Origin: Chaetomium olivaceum | Lineage: Eukaryota; Ascomycota; Sordariomycetes; Sordariales; Chaetomiaceae | DNA length: 64,000 nucleotides | Assembly (NCBI GenBank): GCA_039881045.1 | Contig: JAYWVB010000002.1 | Location: 558,001 to 622,000 of the forward strand | Direction of reading: 5' to 3' | Part shown: one piece after another, positions 13,031 through 24,200 of the stretch | How the letters are laid out: the number at the start of each line of letters is the position of its first letter | Position numbering within the stretch: the stretch's first letter is position 1 | The notes under the pieces: generated by a model | Told to the model about the DNA's origin: nothing | Seen by the model: only the letters and a program-made list of their open reading frames with translations | Databases searched by the model: none | Made by a program: the position numbers and the translations under genes

Positions 13031-13276
13031 ATGGATCCACAAAAACCTATGATTCCATTCGGCGCGCCACTAGACTTGGAACGCGAGCCACAATCGCAAA
13101 CCGTGACCTTGACCGAACTGCTTCTCAGGACGGGGATCTTGGCCCTCAAAGTCTTAATACCGATGATATGGCTCCAGAGCAAGCTCTCGCCCACCCAATT
13201 CCTCATTGGAGGCACGGCGTTGGTCTTGACTGCGTTCCTTTTTGATTTCTCGCCGACCCAAGACTATGGTTACTAG
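13031..13276 (+). CDS. Hypothetical small hydrophobic protein (doubtful)
   Basis: A single 81-codon ORF starts at ATG 13031 (MDPQKPMIPFGAP). Its first part is polar and is followed by two moderately hydrophobic stretches (TGILALKVLIPMIWL and FLIGGTALVLTAFLF), as in a small membrane protein. No family is recognised. It stands alone in a long gene-poor stretch, with no visible introns and no neighbour to support it, so a chance ORF is quite possible. Confidence 0.3.
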   Translation: MDPQKPMIPFGAPLDLEREPQSQTVTLTELLLRTGILALKVLIPMIWLQSKLSPTQFLIGGTALVLTAFLFDFSPTQDYGY

Positions 13277-14214
13277 CCGCCAATGCGCGCCAGCAAGCAA
13301 TCTCCGCGATCCGGGGAGAGTGGAGAGATTAAAGGTGAAGAGACCAGATTGAGGAGGTGTGATGGTAACTTAAGCTCGGTCCGATAGTGCTGAAACGCCA
13401 AGTAGCTGACCACATGTAACGCTACAGGTATCGTGAAATGATGTCTCGCGGCTGAGGAAACCGAGGTCTTAAGCGACCTTTAAGTCAGAACATCGAATGC
13501 GTGACGGGTCCCAAGAAAGTTAAAACCAGTCTCGTCAGTTACCGGATCGGTGGATTTGAGGTCTCAAGATGAAATCTCCACATTCCGGCCGCAGGGACAA
13601 CCCTTGAAGGTAAATGGAGGTGCAATTACACTGTCAGAGGCGGAGAAATCATCAAGGTTGGTCGGAAACTACCGACCCCATTGTCCAAGACCGTTTAATG
13701 GCGCCGTTTCAAGTTACCCAAATCGGAGAATTGACCCGGCGCTACGGGTTTGTTATCGACTCAAGTTCGATGTACGATACACTATTTCGTCGGCGATGGC
13801 TGAGTCAAGCGAGTGTCTCTGAACCGGCAGATGTCGCTTGACTCGCTTGTTGAAAGACAATTTCCGGCGGATGCTACGGAAAGTGATACAGATCCGATAA
13901 GGTTCATGCAATGTCAACGATTAGGGAGACAGCGAGCAGGGTGGGAGGAAAACACACGCTCCGGGCTGCTACCACGATTGGGCTTACGTGGCTGTCCACC
14001 CGAGCAGATGTCAAGATGTGATGATGGGAACAGATGGGGCATAATCATGACCTGATTGATTCTGAGACTGTCTCTTCACTCTCTAATACAACGTCACATG
14101 GGTAAAATCAGTATTTTAACGCACTTATCATCCCTGATACTCTCCCTAATCCAGCCAACCATACCTAAGGTACCTCACGTATTGCACCGCCACCCGTCCA
14201 GCTTGCACCGACTC
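13277..14214. other. Intergenic, nothing recognised
   Basis: This is the 3' flank of the P450 gene. No domain-bearing ORF, repeat or RNA gene was seen. Confidence 0.45.
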
Positions 14215-16376
14215 CTATCTCTTCTCAACCCTTACCCAGAAATCCCGAATTGTCCAGACCCCGTTATTGCGTATCTTTGGCGGATTCAGCGGGTCGGCCA
14301 GAGACCAGTTATACCGTCTCAGCAACTGCCCCCTATCAGTCAGCCGTCCATTCACACAAAGTAGCGTAAACGCACACAAAACGCAACAAAGCAAGACAAA
14401 ACAGCAAGAAAACACCAAAGGACAAACTCACCTCCCCCAACACCTTGCCCAACTCCACCATCGCCACCCCCCTCCCCACACAAACAAACTGCCCACTCCC
14501 AAACGCCAACTCCACCCTCCGATTCATCTGCCCCAACCTCTCCGAACAACCCCCCTTCTCCCTCCCCTCCCCACCACCACCACCACCACCACCACGATTC
14601 CCACCACCCACAACCCGAGACTTACCAACCCCCCCCTCCTCTTCCAACCACCGCTCCGGCCGAAAAACACCCGCATCGCCCCCCCAAAACGCCTGCTCCC
14701 TCATACCATGCCACATCTGGTTCCCCGTCGCCACCCAAGTGCCCGCCGGCAGTGTCTGCCCGCACACCACGTCCCCTCCCGCGGGCACCTCTTTGTAGAT
14801 GGGCGGGGCACAGAGCGGGGGGAAGAGGCGCAGCCCCTCGCGGATGACGGCTTGGAGGTAGGGGAGGGTGCGGGCGCGGGCGTCGCGGATGATGGCGGGG
14901 GGGTTTGTGTCTTCTGAGTCGGGGTTTGAGTTTGAGTTTGAGTTTGAGTTGTTGGGGTGGGTTGTGGTGGTGGTGGTGGTGGTGGTGGTGAGGTGGGCGG
15001 CGTCGAGTTCGGCTTGCAGGCGGGCGTAGATGGCGGGGTGGGTTAGGAGGAGGTAGAAGGTGGTGTAGAGAGCTGAGGAGACCGTGTCGGAGCCGGCGAA
15101 GCTTTGTGGCGGGGTGGTGTTAGGGTGGGCTCACTTTGTTTCACTTTTGGGAGGCGGGGAGGGGGGGGAGATAGTACAGGGGGGGGAGCAGAAACAAAGT
15201 AAAGTAGTATAAGGCATAAGAGGAAGATGGGCAACGTACAACTGGATGCCAATTTCCTGCTTGAGAGGCTCGCCTCGCAGGCCGTGGTCGATGAAAGACT
15301 GCAACATGTCGTGTTTGGGCCCGACATCAGGTCGCAAGCGGTTCTTGACGATGTTGCTGACGTGGCTGGAATCGATAACAATGGTCAATTCGCCGTAGGC
15401 CTTACCATAGGGATCTGTAACATACCCGATAATGGCACCAAAGCCGCTCTCATCTCCGTCATTCGGCAGGAGGTAGTAGAACGGCCATCTGCGGAGCATC
15501 TTCCAGAACCACACATAATTGCCCAGGGACATGAGGAGAGGAACCGTGGCATCGTTGACGGCGAGAATACCTTTCACGTCCCGGTCTTCCTCGAGATACT
15601 TGAAAGATTCGCTGTACGCAATTTCGCCGATTGCGTCGAGTGCGTAGTAGTGTATCTTGTCTTCCAAGTTCATGTGTGTGACTTTATCGGTAGTCGAAAG
15701 ATACTTTCGATCAATGAGGTCCGTGAAGGCGGCAAGAGCTCTATCGGTACCCTCTTCGAAGTGATCAACTCCTCTGCCGGCGTACTAGCAGCCAACAAAT
15801 GTCAGCAAAGTCTCACTAGGGGAGAGGGGCTTGTTTCTAGGAAAGTAAACACCTACAGCCGGGATTATGTAGTTCTTACGCTCCTTGCGCTCCTCGGGAT
15901 CAGTCAAGGTAAAGATGTGGTCACCACCACGAGAGATGCGTGCGATGGTATACCAATCCGACTTTCTATAGTCGGATCGGACTCCCATCATTCGATACAT
16001 GCTTTCTACGTCAGTACAAACGACCTTGTCCGGAGCAATCCGAACCAAGGGTCCTATTTGCAACAAGCAGCTGTATCAGTGACCGTGCCGGGATGGAAGA
16101 TCAAAGCGTTGACCGCGGTCCTCGAGACGGCTACTCACCATATTATGTCACCAGTGCTGGCACATCTAGGAAGAAGGTTTCGTTAAGGTACTGCTTGGTC
16201 AACCACAGCGACGTCCACCCAGCGAGGGGTGGGCCAGGGATATGGCGCAGCCGATACCATTGCCGGATCCTCCGGATGGTATGGGCTAGGAGGAAAAAGC
16301 CTAGAATGTACAATACAAGCCTAGAAGAGGGCCGAGAAATGGGATTCTCCGAGAGTAGGATCATGGTGGCGATCAA
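14215..16376 (-). CDS. Cytochrome P450 monooxygenase, with an in-frame stop in exon 1
   Basis: Five exons are 16376-16139, 16053-15857, 15784-15240, 15101-14432 and 14325-14215; the four introns are 72-138 nt. Lengths sum in frame to about 586 codons. It has an N-terminal membrane anchor, a Pro-rich hinge (RHIPGPPLAGW), the I-helix AGSDTVSSAL, ExxR in IREGLRLFPP, and the heme loop FGSGQFVCVGRGVA with its cysteine. The overall look is of the fungal pisatin demethylase/benzoate hydroxylase-like microsomal P450s; the substrate is unknown. A TAA at 16145-16143 sits five bases before the first donor, where relatives carry Gln, Lys or Glu just ahead of YGPLVRIAPDKVV. This copy is therefore either broken or misread. 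Exon 4 carries poly-Thr, Asn-Ser and poly-Gly insertions. Confidence 0.85.
14923..14992. repeat. Coding microsatellites, (TTTGAG)n and (GGT)n
   Basis: On the plus strand a TTTGAG run is followed by a GGT run. On the minus strand they encode poly-Thr followed by Asn-Ser repeats, inserted in the P450 between the I helix and the ExxR motif. Confidence 0.85.
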
Positions 16377-17581
16377 GTGGCTTAAGCGTGAAAGTCAAGG
16401 ATAAGAAGCACTACGGTCTGAGTTGGAAGATCATGGCGAGCATTGATGAGTATAAATATTTCAACAGGGTCAGGTTCTGGTCACCTCAAAGTCTGGTCAC
16501 CTGGCGGCCGCTTTCCAAGGCAGACTTAGCGCTGGGGAGACAGTGGGTTGGTCCCGAGGGTTTGGTAGGCACCTAGGCACCCAAGACTGGAATAGACGAG
16601 CGGTAAAGTTTGTGGCTAGACAAGGTCAGGACAGGAACATTTGACTCACGCTCCCCGTCGGGGACTTGTGCGGGCTTCATTTCGCCCTGTTTGCCTGCAT
16701 CATGATCTCGAACTGGCATAGACTGAAGAAGAAAAGCCCGATGTGCGGCATATTTCTACAACAATACTCGAGTATTAAATTCTGCTTGGTGAGCTAAGCG
16801 GGCTCAAGGGATACGGCGGAATGCAAGCGGGTTAACATGAAGCGTTGCCATCAGGCCGGCGTCGATAACTTCACTTGGTGTTTTTCTTACACCGTGGGTT
16901 TGTCCCGTAACCTGCCGGACGGGCTGTGCTGTCCTTTGGCGGTTCGGCAACGGACCAGTGGGGACCATGAGTGACGGCGCTTCGGTTGGCCGAAGCTGAG
17001 ACCATGGCAGTCATGCCGACTGAAGGGACAAATCAACTGCCGCCATCGAAGCAAAAACAACAAGACATGCTTGGAATCTTTTTGCCTGCTGCACAGTGGT
17101 GAGTTGCAGACGGGCTGTTGTTGGTCTGAAATTGCGCCACCGTCACAAACGCCGATCGGGCGGGACTTGGTGACCGTGAGATGATGTAAAATCTTGCCTT
17201 TCGCACAACTGTAGTCTGCAACTGATGACTCGGCGAGCACGGGTCAGCTCATTGCCCGAAGCTTTTGCCGGCCGAGAACCCGTTCGCGTTCCCGTTCCCG
17301 GAGTAGGGCCAGCTCCGTACGACTGCAAACAGCGCCGGCGACGGAGGCCGGAAGGCGTCGCCCAGTCTGGTACTTTATCCACACCGCATTAAGTCCCTCA
17401 GCTCGCACCCCGCGCATTCGCGATGGCGGTGCATTTTCGGTGTTAGGATCCTGTTCCCAGCTTTGGAACGCGAACCAACCTACTTAGTCATCGAGATCGA
17501 AAAGGAGAAGCCATGGCTCGTCAGTAAAGATCGCAGATTTAGAGATTAAACTACAATCACTGAAAGTAGGTGGTCAAGGAC
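16377..17581. other. Intergenic, nothing recognised
   Basis: This stretch is upstream of the P450 gene. It has no domain-bearing ORF. Confidence 0.45.
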
Positions 17582-17793
17582 ATGGCCAGCAAGGAGGCCG
17601 CCAAGACCAATCAGAAGAGGAAGGCCGACGAAACCAACACTGAAGACGACAGACCTGCGAAAAGAGTTGTAGCCATGAAATACAAGCCATCTACCACGAA
17701 ATCCGCCGAACACCCGTGACGAGTTGGGGGGAGGGGGGCGATTGGGGCCGTGTGGAACCCTGCATTGCCCATGCTGACCAGATCCTGGGTCTC
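17582..17793 (+). repeat. Diverged direct repeat, copy 1, with a 45-codon ORF
   Basis: It matches 20553-20752 over most of its length and ends with nearly the same CATGCTGACCAGATCC string. It contains an ATG-initiated frame (MASKEAAKTNQKRKADET...) of 45 codons with the look of a charged protein N-terminus. The second copy keeps the same frame through an in-frame 6-nt gap. It is probably a remnant of a duplicated gene; the family is unknown. Confidence 0.7.
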
Positions 17794-18110
17794 AGTGACG
17801 TTGAGCAGAAAAAACGCTCGAGAGAGGGCAACAGTCGATCATATTTTTGAGACGCGCGGGTGGGCGCCAGGTGAGCCAAGGTTAGCTTAGGTCGTCAGGG
17901 GGGTGCGCCACGCACTAGGAAGTCGAGGTCACACGATTCAGGGGCTCAGATGCAGAGATTTCAAGTTCAATGCCAGGATACGATAGTTACATGCGACTCG
18001 ACAGACGCCATCATCACCCAGGTTTCCCAATTAGCCGCATGCAGTACAGTGACCCATTGCTCCACACAAAGGTTCACTGTCCTCTATGCAAGTATCGGTG
18101 CCAGTGGTAG

Positions 18111-20105
18111 TTGGATTTCCCAAGTCATCAATCGTCGTGGGATGCAATGATGGCAGACCGCTCGCAACGCCGCGCAGACTTGAGCATAGGCTCCGGCTCT
18201 AAGCAGCCGATGTTGGCTTCGGCCTCTCAACCTCCCATATACCAGCCGCTGGATTCGAGTGTCGACTGCATCCGTCTGGTTATGGTGAAGCCCACCCCCG
18301 CCGACGCGCCGATAGAGTGCGAGTTGTCGATCGCCACCTTTGGGGAGCGACGCAACTACAAAGCCCTCTCGTATAGGTGGGGCGATGAGTCGGTGAAGAA
18401 GCAGATCGTCTTGAATGGCAGCGACTTTTCTGTCACTCAAAATCTCTGGGATGCTCTCCACTACCTACGATCCTTGCCCCAAGAGAAGTTCTGGATTGAC
18501 GCCATCTGCATCAACCAAGGCGACGTCGAGGAGCGTAATAGGCAACTGCGCATCATGCCTCACATTTATTTACGGGCGAACACCGTTCTGATTTGGCTCG
18601 GCGCCAAGTACCAACACTTCACCGATTTAACCGACCCGGTCACGGCACAAATTAAAGGAAGTGTGGGAGTCGACATGTGCACCAACCAAGGCGACATTGA
18701 GGAGCGTAACGGGGAATTGCCCATCATTCCTCGCATTAATTCATGGGCGACCGCCGTCCAGGTTTGGCTCGGTGCCAAGTATAAACACTTCACTGGTCTA
18801 GTCTCCCCAACTCCAGCACAACCTGTTAAAGAAAGTGGACGAATCGACAACGGCACACTGTTTTGGCAACTACGCCGTGACGCATGCTCGGACGAGTACT
18901 GGGGTCGGCTTTGGATTATTCAGGAGATCGGCAAGGCGCGGAGGATCCGAGTGTGCCTAGGCGCGTCACCTATGGATTGGGAGAGGTTCATCGATCTGCT
19001 GAAAGTCGTAAAGTTTCCTAAACATAAGGGCCCGTGGAGACTGCAGACCCAGCTCGAGACCAAATACACGGGCGGCCACAAGCTGCTGAATCTGCTGGAT
19101 ACTCATAAAAAGGCGCTCTGTAGAGACCCAAGGGACAAGGTTTACGGACTCGTCGGCTTGGCCGCGGATGGCCAGGGATTCCCTATGGACTACCAAAAGT
19201 CCCTGTTTGAGGTCTGGTCCGACACGGTAACATTCGCCAACAAACACGACATGACCGCCAGAGAGGACATCGTCCCATTTGCTAGGATGGTCGGCTCTCT
19301 GTTCGGACAGACCGTGGTGCCCTCTATGAGCCGTCTCCTCAACCACGTGGAATCTCGACCGGACGTCTGGATCCGAAAGCCTGCGAAGCAAGCGGGCATA
19401 TTTCGCACCCAGGCTTACATCATTGGGATGATCCGTCACATGGGCGGCACGGCCTCGGAAATGGTTTCGAGGCTGGATACGGCCGACAGGTGGGCGGAAT
19501 CGCTTCGGGATAACTACGGACGCGAGCTGGGCCCCGTCCATCGCGAGAATGACTTGCTTCTGCAAGCTATCCTAGAGTCCAATGGCCTAGACCGACTTTG
19601 CTTCGGGTACAGATCTACCCTGTACTGGCCGCATGAAGCCCCTGGAACAAAATTCGCGGATCTAGGAGAGCCTTCGGCCGGTAATCAGAGGACCGGGTGG
19701 CGGCGGATTCCGCCTTCACAGAGTGCGACTGAGCTAGCAATGTCGCTGCCCTCGGAGGAGCCATTTCTCTTCCAGCTCATTCCAGCCACCACCGGAGGGA
19801 AACCGAGGCGGTGGAAGCTTGGTCTCGTCACCCGTCTTGCCAGGCCAGGGAACCTTCTGTGCTGGGCCCCTAGCATAGGCCGGACAATCGTGGTAGAAAC
19901 GACACAGCAGTCGAACGATGGTGGCTCCGACTGCTGGATGCGCATCATCGGTACAGCAGTCGTCGCCAGTGACATCGTAAAGGCTCAGGATACACCCTCT
20001 CCGAGCTCTACCTCGAGTAAAGATCTAGGGAATCCCATTGCTCTGTACGCGGACGCCTGTCAGCTGTTTTTGCTCACGGCGTTACGTAGCGCTTCAAGCG
20101 TATAG
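18111..20105 (+). CDS. HET-domain protein with internally duplicated segment
   Basis: An uninterrupted 664-codon ORF. The HET hallmarks are KALSYRWGDE at residues 84-93, FWIDAICINQGD at 127-138, GRLWIIQEIG at 265-274, and later CRDPRDKVYGLVGLA. HET proteins trigger heterokaryon incompatibility or cell death after non-self recognition; no partner is visible here. The C-terminal half has no named domain. Within the HET domain a 57-residue block starting at Asn-135 is repeated in tandem from Asn-192. This pushes the WxxQE motif some 57 residues away from the WIDAICINQ motif. An internal start at 18147 is an alternative. Diverged repeats flank the gene on both sides. Confidence 0.87.
   Translation: MDFPSHQSSWDAMMADRSQRRADLSIGSGSKQPMLASASQPPIYQPLDSSVDCIRLVMVKPTPADAPIECELSIATFGERRNYKALSYRWGDESVKKQIVLNGSDFSVTQNLWDALHYLRSLPQEKFWIDAICINQGDVEERNRQLRIMPHIYLRANTVLIWLGAKYQHFTDLTDPVTAQIKGSVGVDMCTNQGDIEERNGELPIIPRINSWATAVQVWLGAKYKHFTGLVSPTPAQPVKESGRIDNGTLFWQLRRDACSDEYWGRLWIIQEIGKARRIRVCLGASPMDWERFIDLLKVVKFPKHKGPWRLQTQLETKYTGGHKLLNLLDTHKKALCRDPRDKVYGLVGLAADGQGFPMDYQKSLFEVWSDTVTFANKHDMTAREDIVPFARMVGSLFGQTVVPSMSRLLNHVESRPDVWIRKPAKQAGIFRTQAYIIGMIRHMGGTASEMVSRLDTADRWAESLRDNYGRELGPVHRENDLLLQAILESNGLDRLCFGYRSTLYWPHEAPGTKFADLGEPSAGNQRTGWRRIPPSQSATELAMSLPSEEPFLFQLIPATTGGKPRRWKLGLVTRLARPGNLLCWAPSIGRTIVVETTQQSNDGGSDCWMRIIGTAVVASDIVKAQDTPSPSSTSSKDLGNPIALYADACQLFLLTALRSASSV
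18513..18854 (+). repeat. 171-nt tandem duplication inside the HET domain
   Basis: Unit 1 is 18513-18683 and unit 2 is 18684-18854. Both encode NQGD(V/I)EERN at the start and VWLGAKY or IWLGAKY in the middle. The units are clearly related but substantially diverged, so the event is not recent. Confidence 0.9.
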
Positions 20106-20552
20106 GGCTTAGATACTATTAAGGCAGCGTGGTAGATCTGAGTAAGGATTTGGCTCCGAATGGCATTTGGCTGTCGGTTAGAACCAAGATCTGGCTGCAA
20201 CATCGGGATGTATGTTGCAGTGAGCGGCCCGCGCCGGTGCCAGGGCCCCGGCCGTTAAGGGTCCCTTACAGAAGCCTACCTATGTTGAATACCTATTGAT
20301 CTCCCAAAACATGCGCTTCGATTCCATCGCACCCTGCAATACCTCCGCTTCAACTAACCGAGAACCGTGTCTTGTGCAATGTTGAAATGCATGATCCACG
20401 CCAAACAGATCCGGACTACTGCGGTGGCAACGTCAACTTTAGTCTCCAGCATCGCATCCGAAAGACGTCCAGATTGTCTCTCTAATAGCGTACTATTTTT
20501 GTTGCCACCACCACTACCTATATCGCTAGTAGCCTCGCAACCCTAGCCCGAC

Positions 20553-20752
20553 ATGGCGCCGTCAACCACGAGGCCGCCAAGACCAACCAAATGAGGAACG
20601 TCGACGAAACCAAGGACGATAGACCTACGAAGAGAGTTGTAGCCATCAAACAAGGAAGTCATGTACCGAACCCCCGAACAGGAGTTGGAACGTAACTGCT
20701 GGGCCCGTTTGGAATCCTGCATTGGCCATGCTGACCAGATCCGGGGTCACAA
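20553..20752 (+). repeat. Diverged direct repeat, copy 2
   Basis: This is the counterpart of 17582-17793, downstream of the HET gene. The first copy's reading frame is still recognisable (EAAKTNQ, DDRP, KRVVA), but the start is lost and an alternative frame is broken early. Together the two copies bracket the HET gene. The rest of 20106-21212 shows only a G-run at about 20850-20861 and no gene. Confidence 0.7.
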
Positions 20753-21212
20753 TGGGGTTTCGTAGGATAGAGGGCGGTGGTTGGCTGGCCTTTTGCGCTG
20801 TGCTCGTTTGGTAAGGTATCCAAGCCTACAATAAAATCTGCGAGGGAATGGGGGGGGGGGGCGTCGCGGCACAAGAGTGGGGTTTGGCGCTCACATCTCT
20901 CCCATCTTCCCAACCGGTGCCTGAAGCCTGAACGCTTCAAGCCTAGGTGCATGTCCCTATGAATTCCTGATCGACTATCTCGAGCACTCCTTTCTTTTGC
21001 TGACTGCGTCTACAGAACCGCACAGTCGAGTTTAACGCATCTCAAAAACGATAACGCTGGTTGATTCGCAGCCCTGCAACTAATACCCCAACACGTCGAC
21101 CACAGCGGCTGCAAGTCCGTCCGCTCGCAAGCCGTCGACCCTTCGCGTCTCCCTCGATCCTCCTACACTCCATCGTCTCGTCGATTCAGATAGTCGTCCG
21201 CCAGACGTCGCA

Positions 21213-24200
21213 ATGCGCCTAATTGACGTCAAGACCTGCAAACTGGCGAAGTTTCTCGACTACGAAACGCCCCCGTACGCTATCTTGTCGCATACCTGGG
21301 GGGTTGACGAGGAGGAACTCGATTTCGACGATGTCAAAGAGGGAAGGATCAATAAACCCGGTGTCGGGTCCGTCAAATTCCGAGGATGCTGTCGACAAGC
21401 TGCAAAAGAGGGCCTCGGATACGTCTGGATTGACACCTGCTGCATTGATAAAAGAAACTCGACGGAGCTCACCGAGGCCATCAACTCCATGTTCCGGTGG
21501 TATCAACGTGCTTCCCGTTGCTATGCCTACCTGTCCGACGTTTCTGCCGGCGATGAACCCGGGAAGCCCACGTCCAAGTTCCGCACGAGTCGGTGGTTCC
21601 GAAGAGGATGGACCTTGCAGGAGCTTCTTGCACCGGAGCATCTCCAGTTCTACAATTCAGAGTGGGGCTACCTAGGAACCAAGGGGAAACTGTGGAAGCC
21701 AATTGGTGATATCACGAGTATTCCCGCTGGAATCCTTCTGGGAAAGGCCAAGTTGCACGCTGCAAGCGTTGCACAGCGCATGTCGTGGGCCGCGAGGAGA
21801 GAGACGACGAAGAAGGAGGACCTCGCATACTGTCTCATAGGCATCTTTGATGTGACAATGCCGCTGATATACGGCGACGGCGGCGACAAGGCATTCTCCC
21901 TGTTACAAGAGCAGATCATCAAGACGACGAGAGACGATTCTATCCTGGCGTGGGGCCTTGGCACCAAAGAATCGCATACCGACGACCCTGACCAAGCCAC
22001 AGCCGGGGGGATTCTGGCAACCGCCCCATCAGATTTTGCGGATTCAGGGCATATTGTTTGCCGTAGACAGTCTAACACTCCGCCGGCTTCTCTCGAAATT
22101 TCCGGCGGTAATAGCCTTCGGATGTACTTGCCGACATTCACTCCTTCAGGTTCCGCTGGTGGGCTGCTTGGGCTGTTGAATTGCGGGCCCCAGCGCGACC
22201 GGCACCAAGCAGTTTGCATTCCTCTTGTCAAGACGGCGTCAGGGGCATCCGATGAGTATTTCCGGCCAAGGGGATGTCATGCGGTGTTGCAGCCGATACC
22301 TGGATCTGGTGTCTCGACCAGAAGCATCCGCACCAGGAAGGACTGGCAAAGCGAGAAGTCGTCGGACGCAAGTCGACAGCACTGGCTCTTTGATTATAGC
22401 ACATTTGAGGAACTTGAAGTCAACCTAACTTTGGTTGATGTGAACCCTCAATCTTGCTGGGACAGCATTGATGATATCATATCGACACCTGCACCCTCGG
22501 ATGGCGCTACACAACGAACCCTGGCCCGGATTCGCCATGACGAGGGAGAGTCGCCGGATTTCGTGATGCTGCTTGAGTATGAACAGCAGGTACCCCCCAC
22601 CGAGCCCCGATGCCATGTTATGGTATGCTCCAGAAACACCTCGCTTGAGGAGCTTGCTGGGAAGCTGCAGTACGTGGCGCAAAAGGCATCTGGGAGCACA
22701 AGCGCCAGCAACGGATTGCTTCACCTACATGTAATATTGCCAGAGCTTGATATGGAGCCGCCAACGTTTACTATCAAACTAGAAGCACTCCCTCATCCAC
22801 CGGATGTCACTGTCGATATTACTGAGGAATTGCAGATGTTGGACCTGAAGTCGGAGCTTGTGGGAATATGTAAAGCAAAGGGGGAAAGCGTTGCTGAAAA
22901 GGAGGGGTTGGATCGGAAGCTCAGAGACACAAACAAACAACTAGAACGGACCAAGAGAGCGCGTGAGATGGTGGAAGTTGAGTTGAGAAAGCTTGAAGAG
23001 AAGAAGAAAGAATTGGCCGAGGAAGAGAACAGTGAAGTTGAGGAGATCCGTCTTCTGAGAGAAAGAAAGGCGGCGGTCGAAGAGCAACAGGAACAAGCAT
23101 CCGCGCGATGGTCGAATGCACTGAAGCGGTGGGATGAACTGTGCCACGCAGACTGCGACAAGGCTAGTCATGAATCAGTGGCCCGCTGGACGCCGCTGCG
23201 GTGGGCTGCTGAGAACGGTTATGCCGAAATGGTTGAACTGCTCCTCAGCGAGGGTGCAGACGTGGCAGTCGCTGACAAGGACGGATGGACGCCGTTGATT
23301 GCGGCTTCAAGCAAGGGACATCTCGATGTGGTGCGATTGCTCCTCGGCAAGGGTGCTGACGTTAACCTCAAAGACGAAACCGCTCGTACAGCCATTTCGT
23401 ATGCAGCGGAGGGGGGATACAGAACCATCGTACAGCTGCTTCTCAAGAATGATGCCATTGGGATGTGGCGGCTACGGCGGACCCTTGAGGGCCATAGCAA
23501 TGGAGTCCATTCGGTTACCATCTCGCCCGACTCGACGGTCCTCGCATCCGCATCATTGGATTACACTATCCGGCTCTGGGATATAAAAACGGGGCAGCTA
23601 CAGCGGACCCTCGAGGGCCATAGTCACATGGTCTATTCGATTGCTATCTCACCCAACTCGACAGTCCTCGCATCCGCATCAGAAGACTGCACTATCCGGC
23701 TCTGGGATATGGAAACAGGTCAGCTACGGCGGACCCTCCAGGGCCATCGCGCTGGAGTCTATTCGGTTACCATCTCGCCCGACTCGACGGTCCTCGCATC
23801 CGCATCAGCAGACTGCACTATCCGGCTCTGGGATATGGAAACGGGTCAGCTACGGCGGATCCTCGAGGGCCATAGTTACTTGGTCTATTCGGTTGTTATC
23901 TCACCCAACTCGACAGTCCTCGCATCCGCATCAGCAGACTGCACTATCCGGCTCTGGGATATGGAAACGGGTCAGCTACGGCGGACCATCCGGGGCCATA
24001 GCAAGGAAGTCTATTCGGTTGCTATCTCGCCCAACTCGACAATCCTCGCATCCGCATCAGCAGACTGTATTATCCGGCTCTGGGATATAGAAACAGGTCA
24101 GCCACAGCGGACCCTCGAGGGCCATAGTGAAGGAGTCTATTTGGTTACCATCTCGCCCAACTCGATGGTCCTCGCATCCGCATCAATAGACCGCACTATC

